A stretch of DNA of 64,000 bases from Chloroflexota bacterium (GTDB lineage Bacteria > Chloroflexota > UBA6077 > SHYK01), in assembly GCA_035652535.1 (NCBI GenBank), contig DASRDP010000058.1:86065-150064 (forward strand), in the 5' to 3' direction. The notes under the pieces were generated by a model. It worked only from the letters and a program-made list of their open reading frames with translations. It was not told the DNA's origin and did no database searches. The number at the start of each line of letters is the position of its first letter. Position 1 is the stretch's first letter. Shown one piece after another: positions 9,188-17,808 of this stretch. The position numbers and the translations under genes were made by a program.

Positions 9188-11917
9188 ATGCAGCTCGCGT
9201 TCGTGCCACCGGCTGCGAGCCCCATCCGCAGGCAGTACCTCCGCCTGAAAGAGCAGCATCCGGACGCGATCCTGTTTTTCCAGCTCGGGGACTTCTACGA
9301 GACCTTCGAGGATGATGCCCGCGTCGTGTCCTCCGTGTGCGATGTGGCGCTCACCTCGCGGGAGATGGGGCGCGGGGAGCGGCTGCCGATGGCCGGCGTG
9401 CCGGTCCACGCGGCGGATCCCTACATCGCGCGCCTGGTCGAGCGCGGATACCACATCGCCATCGCCGAGCAGCGCGCGGATGGTCAGGCCGCCACGGCGG
9501 CTGCCTCGTCGTCCGGGACCCTCGTCCCGCGGGAGGTGACGCGCGTCATCACGCCGGGCACCCTTGTCGAGAGCGCGCTTCTCACGCCGAGCAAGTCCAA
9601 CTATCTCGCTGCGATCGTGGTCGGTCACCAGCGAATCGGATTGGCGTACGCGGACATCAGCACGGGCGCCTTCGCGTGCACGGAGATCGACGGACCGGAC
9701 GCCCCATCCATCGCGCGCGGCGAGCTTGCCCGCCTCCGGCCGGCCGAGTGCCTCGCCGAGGTGACGGAGCCGATCGCGGCGCTCCTCCCCGCCGACACCC
9801 CCTGCACCAGCGATCAGATGCTCTTCTCGCGGTCTGGCGCGGAGCGAGCGCTGTGCCAGCATTTCCACGTATCCACCATCGCCGCGTTGGGGCTCGACCG
9901 TGATGGCGCTTCGGCGGCGGCGGCGTCCGCGATCCTTCGATACGTCGGCCGTACGCAGCCGCGGGCATTGGCAAGCATCGAGCGCCTCCGAGTCTACGAT
10001 GCGCGCGGGTTCATGCTCATCGACCCGGCGACGCGCGACCACCTGGAGCTGATTCGCGGCGCGACGGGCCAGCGCGCCGGGTCCCTCCTCGAATCGCTGG
10101 ACGTGACGCGGACGGCCATGGGCGCCCGATGCCTGGCGCAGTGGATCGGCCATCCCCTGCTGGAGCTTCGCGCCATCGAGGAGCGCCTCGACCTCGTCCA
10201 GGGGCTGGCCGAGCTGCGGGAGCTTCGAGCAGAGGTCCGGAACGTCCTCGCCACCGTGCCGGACCTGGAGCGGCTGGCCGGGCGCGCGGCGCAGCGGCTC
10301 CTAACTCCTCGGGAAGCTCTGGCCCTGGCGTCCGGCCTCGAGGGCGCGTCCGCGCTGCGCGCAATACTTCGGTCCGAGACAGCGAACGCGGGGGCGCTCG
10401 CGCCGGTGACGGATCGAATCGATCCGCCGGCATCCGTCGTCGACGACGTCCGGTCGACCGTGATCGACGACCCGCCCTCGACCTTCGGCGAGGGCGTGAT
10501 TCGCTCCGGACGGATTCCCGAGCTGGACGAGCTGCGCTCGAGCGCTGCCGATGGTCGACACTGGCTCGTGGAGTTGGAGCGCCGCGAGCGGATGCGGACC
10601 GGCCTCAAGAACTTGAAGGTCGGCTACAACCGGGTGTTCGGGTACTACCTCGAAGTCAGCACGTCGACGCTGGGGCAGGAGCTGGACTACTACCGACGGC
10701 AGGAGACCGGCGCACGGACTGTGGGCGAGCTGCTGGAGTCACTGGGATACCAGCGGCGTCAGACTCTTGCCTCGGTGGAGCGATTCGTGATCGCCGAGCT
10801 GCGCGAGCACGAGGCGAGCCAGGCCCGATCGGCCGCCCGCATGGCCGAGATCGAGCGCGAGGCGATGGAAGCGCTCAACGCGCGCATAGCCCAGGAGGCG
10901 GCCCGCCTCCAGTCCACGGCCGTCGCCATCGCCGAGCTGGACGCGCTCGCGTCGCTGGCCCAGATCGCCGACGAGCGCCGGTACGTTCGCCCGACGATTC
11001 TCCAGGAGCCGGTGACCGAGATCACCGCGGGTCGGCACCCCGTCGTCGAGCAGGCTCTGGGATGGGACGCGTACATCCCGTCCGACATTCGGATCGGCGC
11101 GACGGGGCCGGACCAATCCGGCGGCGCCGAAGCGCCGGCCGTGCTGTTGCTGACGGGGCCGAACATGGCTGGCAAAACGACGTTCGGCAGGATGGTGTTG
11201 CTCGTCACGCACATGGGACAGTGCGGCTTCTTCGTTCCCGCCGAGTCTGCGCGCCTCGGGCTCGTCGATCGGATCTACCTGCGCTCGGGCGCGGGAGACG
11301 ACATCGCGGGCGGGCGGAGCACCTTCATGGTCGAGATGACCGAGACCGCCGCCATTCTGAGGAGCGCGACGCGCCGCAGCCTGATATTCTTCGACGAGGT
11401 TGGGCGGGGGACCAGTACGTACGACGGGATGGCGATCGCTCGGGCCATCGTCGAGCAGCTCGCCAATCCCTCCCACGCCTGCCGCACCATCTTCTCAACC
11501 CACTATCACGAGCTTGCCGCCCTCGAGCGCGAGGACGGCGTGATCCAAAACGTCCACACCGAGGTCGTGGAATCCCGGGACCGCATCGCCTTCACCTACC
11601 GGGTCGTACCGGGGAGCGCCGATCGGAGCTACGGCGTGCACGTCGCGCGGCTCGCCGGGATTCCGGAGCCGATCATCCAGCGCGCGACGGAGGAGCTGGA
11701 GCGGCTCGAGCGCGAGGGTGGCGCGACGACACGCGGGAACTCGGCGGCGGGCCCGTGCGCGCCAGCCATCCCGCCCGTCGTCGCCGATCTCACCGAGCTG
11801 GATATCGACCACCTGTCGCCGATTCAAGCGCTCACAGCGCTCGCCCAGCTCCGGGACCGCGCGCGGAGCTGGGTCGAGGCCTCGTGTCCCAGTCCCACCA
11901 ACGCATCCGGGGACTGA
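9188..11917 (+). CDS. mutS: DNA mismatch repair protein MutS
   Basis: 909 residues, slightly longer than E. coli MutS. MutS binds mispaired bases and recruits MutL. The mismatch-reading Phe-x-Glu is present in the N-terminal GDFYETF near residue 38. Connector and lever domains follow. The C-terminal ABC ATPase has Walker A TGPNMAGKTT (usual NMGGKST), Walker B LIFFDEVGRGTSTYDG and the THYHEL histidine. The C-terminal tail contains LTALAQLRDRARSW, typical of the terminal helix. It starts 6 bp after ugd and is followed 38 bp later by a TPP enzyme and then by mutL. This is an unusual but clearly co-directional arrangement. Confidence 0.97.
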   Translation: MQLAFVPPAASPIRRQYLRLKEQHPDAILFFQLGDFYETFEDDARVVSSVCDVALTSREMGRGERLPMAGVPVHAADPYIARLVERGYHIAIAEQRADGQAATAAASSSGTLVPREVTRVITPGTLVESALLTPSKSNYLAAIVVGHQRIGLAYADISTGAFACTEIDGPDAPSIARGELARLRPAECLAEVTEPIAALLPADTPCTSDQMLFSRSGAERALCQHFHVSTIAALGLDRDGASAAAASAILRYVGRTQPRALASIERLRVYDARGFMLIDPATRDHLELIRGATGQRAGSLLESLDVTRTAMGARCLAQWIGHPLLELRAIEERLDLVQGLAELRELRAEVRNVLATVPDLERLAGRAAQRLLTPREALALASGLEGASALRAILRSETANAGALAPVTDRIDPPASVVDDVRSTVIDDPPSTFGEGVIRSGRIPELDELRSSAADGRHWLVELERRERMRTGLKNLKVGYNRVFGYYLEVSTSTLGQELDYYRRQETGARTVGELLESLGYQRRQTLASVERFVIAELREHEASQARSAARMAEIEREAMEALNARIAQEAARLQSTAVAIAELDALASLAQIADERRYVRPTILQEPVTEITAGRHPVVEQALGWDAYIPSDIRIGATGPDQSGGAEAPAVLLLTGPNMAGKTTFGRMVLLVTHMGQCGFFVPAESARLGLVDRIYLRSGAGDDIAGGRSTFMVEMTETAAILRSATRRSLIFFDEVGRGTSTYDGMAIARAIVEQLANPSHACRTIFSTHYHELAALEREDGVIQNVHTEVVESRDRIAFTYRVVPGSADRSYGVHVARLAGIPEPIIQRATEELERLEREGGATTRGNSAAGPCAPAIPPVVADLTELDIDHLSPIQALTALAQLRDRARSWVEASCPSPTNASGD

Positions 11918-11955
11918 GCCGCCCGTCGCACACGCGAATCGACAAGGAGGATCAG

Positions 11956-13755
11956 ATGGCTACAGGAGACGCAGCGCTGGCGACGCCGACGGAAGGCACG
12001 CGCTCGCGGGCCGAGTTCGGATCAGACTACATCGTCGAGGTGATTCGCGCCCTGGGGATCGAGTACGCGGCCTTCAATCCCGGCTCAAGCTTTCGTGGCA
12101 TTCACGATTCCCTGGTGAATTTCGCGGGCCAGCAGCGGCCCGAGATCATCGAGTGCCTCCACGAAGAGATCTCCGTCGCCATCGCCCACGGGTATGCCAA
12201 GGCGGCGGGACGCCCCATGGTCGCCATCGCCCACAACGTCGTGGGTCTCCAGCACGCCACCATGGCCATCTTCAATGCATGGGTGGACCGCGTGCCGATC
12301 CTGGTCCTCGGGGGGACCGGGCCCGTGGACCCCATGCGGCGAAGGCCGCGCATCGATTGGATCCACACGGCTTTGGTCCAGGGCAACCTCGTACGCGACT
12401 TCGTCAAGTGGGATGACCAGCCTCCCAGCCTCGCCGCGTGCGCGGAGTCCCTCACGCGCGCCTATAAGGTTGCGACGACGCAGCCCACCGGACCCGTTTA
12501 CGTTTGCTTCGACACCGAGCTGCAGGAGATGCGGGTTGAGGGCGAGCTGGTGGTTCCAAACGTCTCCCGGTTCGGCACGCCGACCCCAATCGCGCCCGAT
12601 CCAGCGTCGCTCGAACGGCTTGCCGACCTGCTCGTCGCCGCCCAGCGGCCCACCATCGTGGCCGACATGGTTGGGCGGGAGCCGGCCGCCGTCCCGGCGC
12701 TGGTGGCGCTGGCCGAGGCCCTCGGCGCGCCGATAATCGAGGTCGGGGACCGGTTCTCCGTTCCGACCACGCACCCTCTGGACGCCACGGGCGCCTCAGC
12801 CGAGGCGCTCGCCGAGTCCGACCTCGTCCTGCTCCTCGGTGTGCAGGACCCCTATGGCGCCCTCACGCGTGTCGACCGCGTCCGCCGCACGACCGAGTAC
12901 GTCCAGAGTCGCGAGTGCACGGTGGTCTCCATCGGGGTCAACGACCTCCTCGTGCGAAGCTGGACCGGGGATTTCCAGCGCCAGGTTCCCACCGACATGA
13001 ACGTGGTGGCCGATACCGCGGTCGCTCTCCCGCTGCTCGATGCGCTGGTCCGCGAGCGGCTCGTGAGCCGCGCGGAGGCCCGCGACCGATTCTCCCAGCG
13101 CGGCGCCGCATGGGCTGACCGGAACCGAGCCCGCCGCGCGCAGTGGCGCCAGCAGGCGGCCCAGTCGACGGGGCGGTCCCCCCTGGCGCTCGCGGCGGTC
13201 GCCGCAACGGTGTGGGACGTCATCAAAGCCGAGGACTGGTGGCTCGTCAATGGCTCGCTCAACGGCTGGGCGCGCCGCCTCTGGGACTTCCGCGAACCCC
13301 ACCAGTACCTCGGCGGGAGCGGCGGCGCGGGCCTCGGATATGGGATGGGAGCTGCCATCGGCGCCGCGCTGGCCGCGCGCGGCACGAACCGACTCACCGT
13401 CAATCTCCAGGCGGACGGCGACTTCCTCTTCACCCCCAGCGCGCTCTGGACCGCCGCCCACCACCACGTCCCCATGCTGGCCGTTCTCCACAACAACCGG
13501 TCCCTCTACAACTCCGAGGAGCATGGGATCCAGATCGCCGAGTACCGAGACCGCGCGGTGGAGAACGCCGGGGTTGGAACGAAGATCACGGACCCGAACG
13601 TCGACTTCGCGACGCTGGCCCGCGCCTACGACTGCCACGGCGAGGGCCCCGTCACCGAGCTGTCCGAATTGAGACCAGCCCTGGAGCGCGCCATCCGCGC
13701 CGTCAAGGAGCAGGGGAAGACGGCGCTCGTCGATGTCGTGTGCGAGCCGCGGTAG
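11956..13755 (+). CDS. Thiamine-diphosphate-dependent enzyme of the acetolactate synthase / benzoylformate decarboxylase type
   Basis: 599 residues with the three-domain POX layout. The N-terminal Pyr domain has the activating glutamate in CLHEEISVAIAHGYAKAAGRP. A central nucleotide-binding-like domain spans about 200-350. The C-terminal PP domain has the ThDP/Mg motif beginning QADGDFLFTPSALWTAA and ending HNNRSLYN. The start is ATG 11956, because AGGAGG lies 5 bp upstream; the frame continues open to 10129, but that part is antisense-free shadow over mutS. Substrate is unknown: it is not a close match to IlvB, and no IlvN small subunit is adjacent. It sits between mutS and mutL with short gaps (38 and 11 bp), so it is probably co-transcribed with them, although a repair role is not implied. 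Confidence 0.85.
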   Translation: MATGDAALATPTEGTRSRAEFGSDYIVEVIRALGIEYAAFNPGSSFRGIHDSLVNFAGQQRPEIIECLHEEISVAIAHGYAKAAGRPMVAIAHNVVGLQHATMAIFNAWVDRVPILVLGGTGPVDPMRRRPRIDWIHTALVQGNLVRDFVKWDDQPPSLAACAESLTRAYKVATTQPTGPVYVCFDTELQEMRVEGELVVPNVSRFGTPTPIAPDPASLERLADLLVAAQRPTIVADMVGREPAAVPALVALAEALGAPIIEVGDRFSVPTTHPLDATGASAEALAESDLVLLLGVQDPYGALTRVDRVRRTTEYVQSRECTVVSIGVNDLLVRSWTGDFQRQVPTDMNVVADTAVALPLLDALVRERLVSRAEARDRFSQRGAAWADRNRARRAQWRQQAAQSTGRSPLALAAVAATVWDVIKAEDWWLVNGSLNGWARRLWDFREPHQYLGGSGGAGLGYGMGAAIGAALAARGTNRLTVNLQADGDFLFTPSALWTAAHHHVPMLAVLHNNRSLYNSEEHGIQIAEYRDRAVENAGVGTKITDPNVDFATLARAYDCHGEGPVTELSELRPALERAIRAVKEQGKTALVDVVCEPR

Positions 13756-13766
13756 ACGACCGTCCC

Positions 13767-15530
13767 ATGTCCATCCGCCAGCTCTCGCCGGACGTCATCG
13801 CGCAGATCGCCGCTGGCGAGGTGATCACCCGGGCGGGCGATGCCGTGAAGGAGCTGATCGAGAACGCCGTCGACGCGGTGCTCGCCCGGCCCATCCGGCG
13901 CGAGGCCGGCGCTTCGTCCGAGCTGGCTGAGGATTTCGTCCGGGTCGGGCGGATATCGATCGAGATCTGGGATGGCGGCTACACCCGGATTCGAGTCGCG
14001 GACGACGGCTGCGGAATAGCCGCCGAGGATCTTCCCGCGGCATTTCGGCGCCACGCAACCAGCAAGATCGAGTCGGCCGATGACCTGGAGCGGCTCGCCA
14101 CGCTGGGATTTCGCGGGGAGGCGCTCGCCGCCCTGGCCGCGGTCGCCGACGTGGCCATCGTGAGCGCAACGGAGGGCGCGCCGGGCGCGCAGATCGCCGC
14201 GAAGGGCGGCGCCGTCGGGTCCGTTGTGCCACAGGCGCGCCGGACGGGGACGAGCGTGACCGTCGATCGCCTCTTCGACCGCGTGCCCGCCCGGCGGAAG
14301 TATCAGCGCGCGGCCTCCTCGGAGACCGCCCACATCGGCGCGATCGTGCAGGCATACGCGCTGGCGTACCCCGAAATCGCCTTCGCGCTCGAATGCGACG
14401 CGCGCCCGGTGCTTCGGACCTCCGGCTCCGGCGACCTCCGCGACGTCGCCACGGCGCTGTTCGGGCCGGAGGTGGCGCGGAACCTCCTCGTGCTCCGTGG
14501 ACCGCCCGACGAGCAGACCGGCGACACGGTCGGGCTCAGCGGTCTCATCGGCGCCCCCTCCCTTCACCGCGCGACGCGCAACGGGATCTTTCTCACCGTG
14601 AACCGACGCCCGGTCGACAGCCGTAGCCTCACCTACGCCATCGAAGACGGATACGCTACGCAGCTCCCCATCGGGCGCCACCCCGTTGCCCTGGTGGACA
14701 TCTGTGTCGCCCCGCACGAAGTCGACGCCAACGTGCACCCCACCAAGCGTGAGGTGCGTCTCCTGCGCGATCGACCCATCTTCGGGACGGTCCACCGAGC
14801 CGTCCGCGCGACACTCATGGAAGCGGTCGGAATACCAACGCTCGACGTGCGACCAACGTTCGCGGCGACCGCAATGCCGGAGAACCCCCTCGACCCCGCG
14901 CCCGCCTCGCTCTTCGGGGCGGGACCGCCGGTCGACCCGAGCGATCCGATCGACCGACCCCGTCTTGGCTCCCTGCGTATCCTCGGGCAGATCGCGCTGA
15001 CGTACATCATCTGCGAAGGACGAGCCGGCCTCTACCTGGTGGACCAGCACGCCGCCCATGAGCGCGTCCTGCTCGAGCGGCTCGAGCGGGCCTACGCCGA
15101 TCGGCAGCGCGCGCAGATCCTCCTCGATCCGGTCGTCGTCGATCTGCCACGCGCGCTGCGCGGCGCCGCCGATGAGTACGTCGCCGCGCTCGCTCGGCTG
15201 GGCTTCGACGCCGCCCTCTTCGGCGACGGCGCGATCATCGTGCGCTCGGTTCCGAGCGCGCTACGCGCGCGCCAGCTCGATCAGGTGCTCCGTGAGACCC
15301 ACGAAGCGCTCGACGAGCTTGGGGCCGGGCCCGATTGGCGCGAGCGCCTCGCCCTCCTGCTCTCCTGTAAGACGGCGGTCAAGGCGGGCCAGCGGCTCGA
15401 AATGGCCGAAATGCAGGCGCTCCTCAACCAGCTCGACGAAGCAGAGCTGTGCGCGACGTGCTCCCACGGCCGTCCCACGGCGCTCTTGCTCTCGCACGCC
15501 CAGCTCGAGCGCGAGTTCGGGCGGCGCTGA
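13767..15530 (+). CDS. mutL: DNA mismatch repair protein MutL, endonuclease type
   Basis: 587 residues. The N-terminal GHKL ATPase has IAAGEV, KELIENAVDA (Mg-binding Asn), DDGCGI, RHATSKI and GFRGEAL. Compared with most MutLs there is an extra segment of about 20 residues between NAVDA and the next strand (roughly residues 33-52). The C-terminal domain carries the metal-dependent nicking motif DQHAAHERVLLE, which fits DQHA-x2-E-x4-E, plus CSHGRP and a terminal FGR. It should therefore nick DNA, as expected in a bacterium without MutH. The start ATG 13767 lies 11 bp after the TPP gene; the longer open frame from 13143 runs over the TPP gene. Its stop abuts that of the convergent TGT-like gene. 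Confidence 0.95.
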   Translation: MSIRQLSPDVIAQIAAGEVITRAGDAVKELIENAVDAVLARPIRREAGASSELAEDFVRVGRISIEIWDGGYTRIRVADDGCGIAAEDLPAAFRRHATSKIESADDLERLATLGFRGEALAALAAVADVAIVSATEGAPGAQIAAKGGAVGSVVPQARRTGTSVTVDRLFDRVPARRKYQRAASSETAHIGAIVQAYALAYPEIAFALECDARPVLRTSGSGDLRDVATALFGPEVARNLLVLRGPPDEQTGDTVGLSGLIGAPSLHRATRNGIFLTVNRRPVDSRSLTYAIEDGYATQLPIGRHPVALVDICVAPHEVDANVHPTKREVRLLRDRPIFGTVHRAVRATLMEAVGIPTLDVRPTFAATAMPENPLDPAPASLFGAGPPVDPSDPIDRPRLGSLRILGQIALTYIICEGRAGLYLVDQHAAHERVLLERLERAYADRQRAQILLDPVVVDLPRALRGAADEYVAALARLGFDAALFGDGAIIVRSVPSALRARQLDQVLRETHEALDELGAGPDWRERLALLLSCKTAVKAGQRLEMAEMQALLNQLDEAELCATCSHGRPTALLLSHAQLEREFGRR

Positions 15531-16673
15531 TCAGGCGCGGACCGCCGCGCAGAGATCCGCGAGGCATCCCGCTTCGATGGCGTCCCGCGCGGCGCGTGCG
15601 AGGTTGCAGGCGAACGCGAGATTGTGGATCGCGGCCAGGCGGGGCGCGAGCAGCTCGCCGGCCACGAAGAGATGGTGGAGGTACGCGCGCGTAAAGGTCA
15701 CGCAGACGGCACAGCCGCAGCCGTCGTGGATGGGTCGAAAGTCGTCGCCGTACGCATCGTCCAACAGCTGGAGCCGCCCGGAGGCTCCGTACACGACCCC
15801 CGCTTCCGCCAGCCGCGCCGGCGCGTCAGAGGCGACGATGTCGCACCCGAGGGCGGCGAGGGCCGGTAAGTCGCCCAGCTCGGCCGCCACGATGATGCGA
15901 GGCTTGTCGTCGGGCAGCGCCGAGGTGGCGACGCCGACGAGCTCGGCGCGAAGGGGCGTCGGCGCTGATGGGAGGCCGTCGACCGTAAAGCCGTCGAAAG
16001 GAAGAGAAGCGACGCCGGCTGCGCTCGCATGGCGCAGGTCCGGGAAGGTCCCGCCGACGGCGCAGCCGAAGAGCCAGACGTCCGAGCGCGTGCGCGCCTC
16101 GAGGGCGTCGCGCCCCCACGTGAGGCTTCGGTCCACGGCCGCGCGCGCCCGACTGGGGCTGGCCGCTCCCGACAAGTCAGCGAGGGCGCACATGCCGTCG
16201 ACGCCGAGCCGCTCCTGATCCACGATCGCGCCCCGGGCCGTGAGGACGCGAGCGGATCCGTCGACGTGAGACACGTACTCCAGGCCGTCCAACCTCACCC
16301 GCCGCAGGGGCGGCCGCGCCCGGAGCACGGCGCCTTCCGTGTCCCCAGTGGAGGAGGACCGTGCGGAAATCGACCCAAATATGGCGCGGGCGCCGCTCTC
16401 CGCAATCACGATGCCAGACCATCCCTGAAAGCGATGCAGGCCGCCGAGGGACGCCACGACGTCGACGCCGCTGCGCAGCGTGAGATCGTAGAGGCTCACC
16501 ATCAGGGCTGCGGCGCCCACGCCAGCGATGTCGGTCGGCGTGAGCCGCCGCTCGACGCTGTGCGGGCCCGCCGGCACGAACGCGGGCGTGGCGATCGAAC
16601 CGTGTCTCCCCGTCAGCACCCCGGTTCGAGCACGGCCGTCGACGGCGTGGATGGCGAACCGCGCTGGGCTCAA
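15531..16673 (-). CDS. Queuine tRNA-ribosyltransferase (TGT) family paralogue lacking the catalytic residues
   Basis: 380 residues that align along the whole TGT barrel. The structural zinc site is intact: CGCAVC at 319-324, then RAYLHHL, and the His of IHNL at 350. By motif alignment to bacterial TGT, however, the base-binding and nucleophile positions are changed: TDSGGFQ becomes AESGARA (Asp102 to Glu92), MAFDEC becomes CALADL (Asp156 to Ala165), GIVQGG becomes GCAVGG (Gln203 to Val206) and FDCVxPTR becomes VASDAPAR (nucleophile Asp280 to Ala281, although Asp283 is near). The substrate loop GGLAVGE is also lost. Exchange of guanine is therefore unlikely by the known mechanism. It may be a non-catalytic partner, like eukaryotic QTRT2, or act on another substrate. 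It is convergent with mutL and divergent from tRNA-Leu. Confidence 0.8.
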   Translation of the reverse strand: MSPARFAIHAVDGRARTGVLTGRHGSIATPAFVPAGPHSVERRLTPTDIAGVGAAALMVSLYDLTLRSGVDVVASLGGLHRFQGWSGIVIAESGARAIFGSISARSSSTGDTEGAVLRARPPLRRVRLDGLEYVSHVDGSARVLTARGAIVDQERLGVDGMCALADLSGAASPSRARAAVDRSLTWGRDALEARTRSDVWLFGCAVGGTFPDLRHASAAGVASLPFDGFTVDGLPSAPTPLRAELVGVATSALPDDKPRIIVAAELGDLPALAALGCDIVASDAPARLAEAGVVYGASGRLQLLDDAYGDDFRPIHDGCGCAVCVTFTRAYLHHLFVAGELLAPRLAAIHNLAFACNLARAARDAIEAGCLADLCAAVRA

Positions 16674-16699
16674 GGGCGCAGAAGCCCGGGGGCGATCGA

Positions 16700-16729
16700 T
16701 TGACCGTCCGATTTAGCGGATGGTATCGT
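16700..16729 (+). promoter_or_regulatory. Sigma70-type promoter for tRNA-Leu
   Basis: TTGACC (16700-16705) and TATCGT (16724-16729) are separated by 18 bp. The tRNA begins 11 bp after the -10, which fits transcription initiating a few bases upstream of its mature 5' end. Confidence 0.55.
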
Positions 16730-16739
16730 GACACGTGTC

Positions 16740-16821
16740 GGGGGAGTGTCGGAACTGGCAGACGAGCGTGACTTAGGATCACGTGCCGAGAGGCGTGCGG
16801 GTTCGAGTCCCGCCTTCCCCA
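16740..16821 (+). tRNA. tRNA-Leu (anticodon UAG)
   Basis: The acceptor stem GGGGGAG (16740-16746) pairs with CTTCCCC (16814-16820) with one G-U, and the discriminator is A16821. The D-arm region contains the class II-style GGCAGAC. The anticodon stem CGTGA/TCACG encloses CTTAGGA, with TAG at 16774-16776. A variable arm (GCCGAGAGGC) and the T-arm GCGGG-TTCGAGT-CCCGC complete a class II tRNA. The CCA end is not encoded exactly (CCC follows). Confidence 0.95.
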
Positions 16822-16957
16822 CCCAGGGCAGGTCGCTTCCCCCCAAGCTGCAGACCTCGCACGTTCGTTCGTCCATCTTGCCCACCGGCGTCCCCATGGT
16901 GAAGCGCACCGGCCCGATCTGTCGGCGGATGTGTACACTCCTCGGTAGAGGGGAGTC

Positions 16958-17467
16958 GTGGAAGACGTCTGGAATGGCCTCCTCGACCACTTCGAGGCCC
17001 GGGCCGACTATTTTCGCATCTTCGATCGCTATCGCATGCGCCCCGACTCCTGGCTGCAAGTCGAAGCGCTCGCGACGCTGCTCCCGCTGGCCGGCTCCCG
17101 GATCCGCGACCTTCGGCCCGACCATCATGGGTGCGACGTTTGGCTCGCCACAGCTGACGGGGAGTGGTGGCTCATGGTGCAGAGCCTCCTCACCAGCTAT
17201 GCCGGCGCCGGGCGGGACGCGCGGCCGACCGTCATCTCGGTCGAGCAGGTCGCGCGCGAGATGGATAAGCTCAGTGGGCTCGCCATGCTCTCCGGCGGGC
17301 GCGGGGCCCTGCTCCTCGCGGCCTTCCCGTTTGGACCCGAGCCGCGCGAGCGCGATGAGTGGAAGAGCCAGCTCCTTCGATTCGAGGCGAAGGGATTCGC
17401 GCTGTCTGGACTCCGGACCGTCTCCCTGCGGCCCGAGCGCGAGTGCCGCATCTACATGTTCGCGTAG
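16958..17467 (+). CDS. Uncharacterised cytoplasmic protein
   Basis: 169 residues, GTG start with AGGGGAG just upstream. I do not recognise a family. The sequence looks globular and soluble: an N-terminal helix (LLDHFEARADYFRIFDRYRM), then a strand-rich segment with the pattern GCDVWLATADGEWWLMVQSLL, then VISVEQVAREMDKL and GGRGALLLAAFPFG. The alternation is vaguely like restriction-endonuclease-type or YraN-like folds, but I see no catalytic motif. No transmembrane segment or signal peptide. A small membrane protein starts 12 bp downstream, so the two probably form one transcript. Confidence 0.6.
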   Translation: MEDVWNGLLDHFEARADYFRIFDRYRMRPDSWLQVEALATLLPLAGSRIRDLRPDHHGCDVWLATADGEWWLMVQSLLTSYAGAGRDARPTVISVEQVAREMDKLSGLAMLSGGRGALLLAAFPFGPEPRERDEWKSQLLRFEAKGFALSGLRTVSLRPERECRIYMFA

Positions 17468-17479
17468 GGGCGCCTGGCT

Positions 17480-17689
17480 GTGGACGGTAGCGGATTCTCC
17501 ATCTGGGTGCTCTTGGTCCTCGTGGCGCTCTTGTTTGTGGTCCTGTGGGGGTCGCTCGTGTTCCTGCTCGCCTTCGCCACGTGGTTCATCGCGCGCAACA
17601 AGCTCCCCGGCGACGAGGAGCGCCCACGGCGAGGCGCCGACGACTGGGACGTGCCGTTGCCGCGCGATCTCCATCCCCCGGACCGATGA
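17480..17689 (+). CDS. Small single-span membrane protein, unknown
   Basis: 69 residues starting at GTG 17480. A long hydrophobic stretch (about residues 7-38) is followed by a charged proline-rich tail ending DWDVPLPRDLHPPDR. It has no recognisable domain. It lies between an unknown soluble protein (12 bp upstream) and the cytochrome c maturation operon (about 120 bp downstream). A TACAAT -10-like hexamer at 17724-17729 follows its stop and may serve the next operon. Confidence 0.5.
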   Translation: MDGSGFSIWVLLVLVALLFVVLWGSLVFLLAFATWFIARNKLPGDEERPRRGADDWDVPLPRDLHPPDR

Positions 17690-17808
17690 AGCCCTTGGGC
17701 GGGGCGAAGCGAAGGCGACGCGGTACAATGTGTGTTGATCAGCTTTGAGGAAGGCCCTGCGCCCTGATTGATCGACTTGCGCGCCCGCTGCTGGCCGCGC
17801 CCCCTCTC

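Noticed and set aside
7778..10153. 791-codon minus-strand frame under ugd and mutS
   Set aside because: It covers two well-conserved genes on the plus strand and has no recognisable domain.
10129..11955. Long N-terminal extension of the TPP enzyme
   Set aside because: This part is the +2 shadow of mutS; the ATG at 11956 with AGGAGG gives a normal-length family member.
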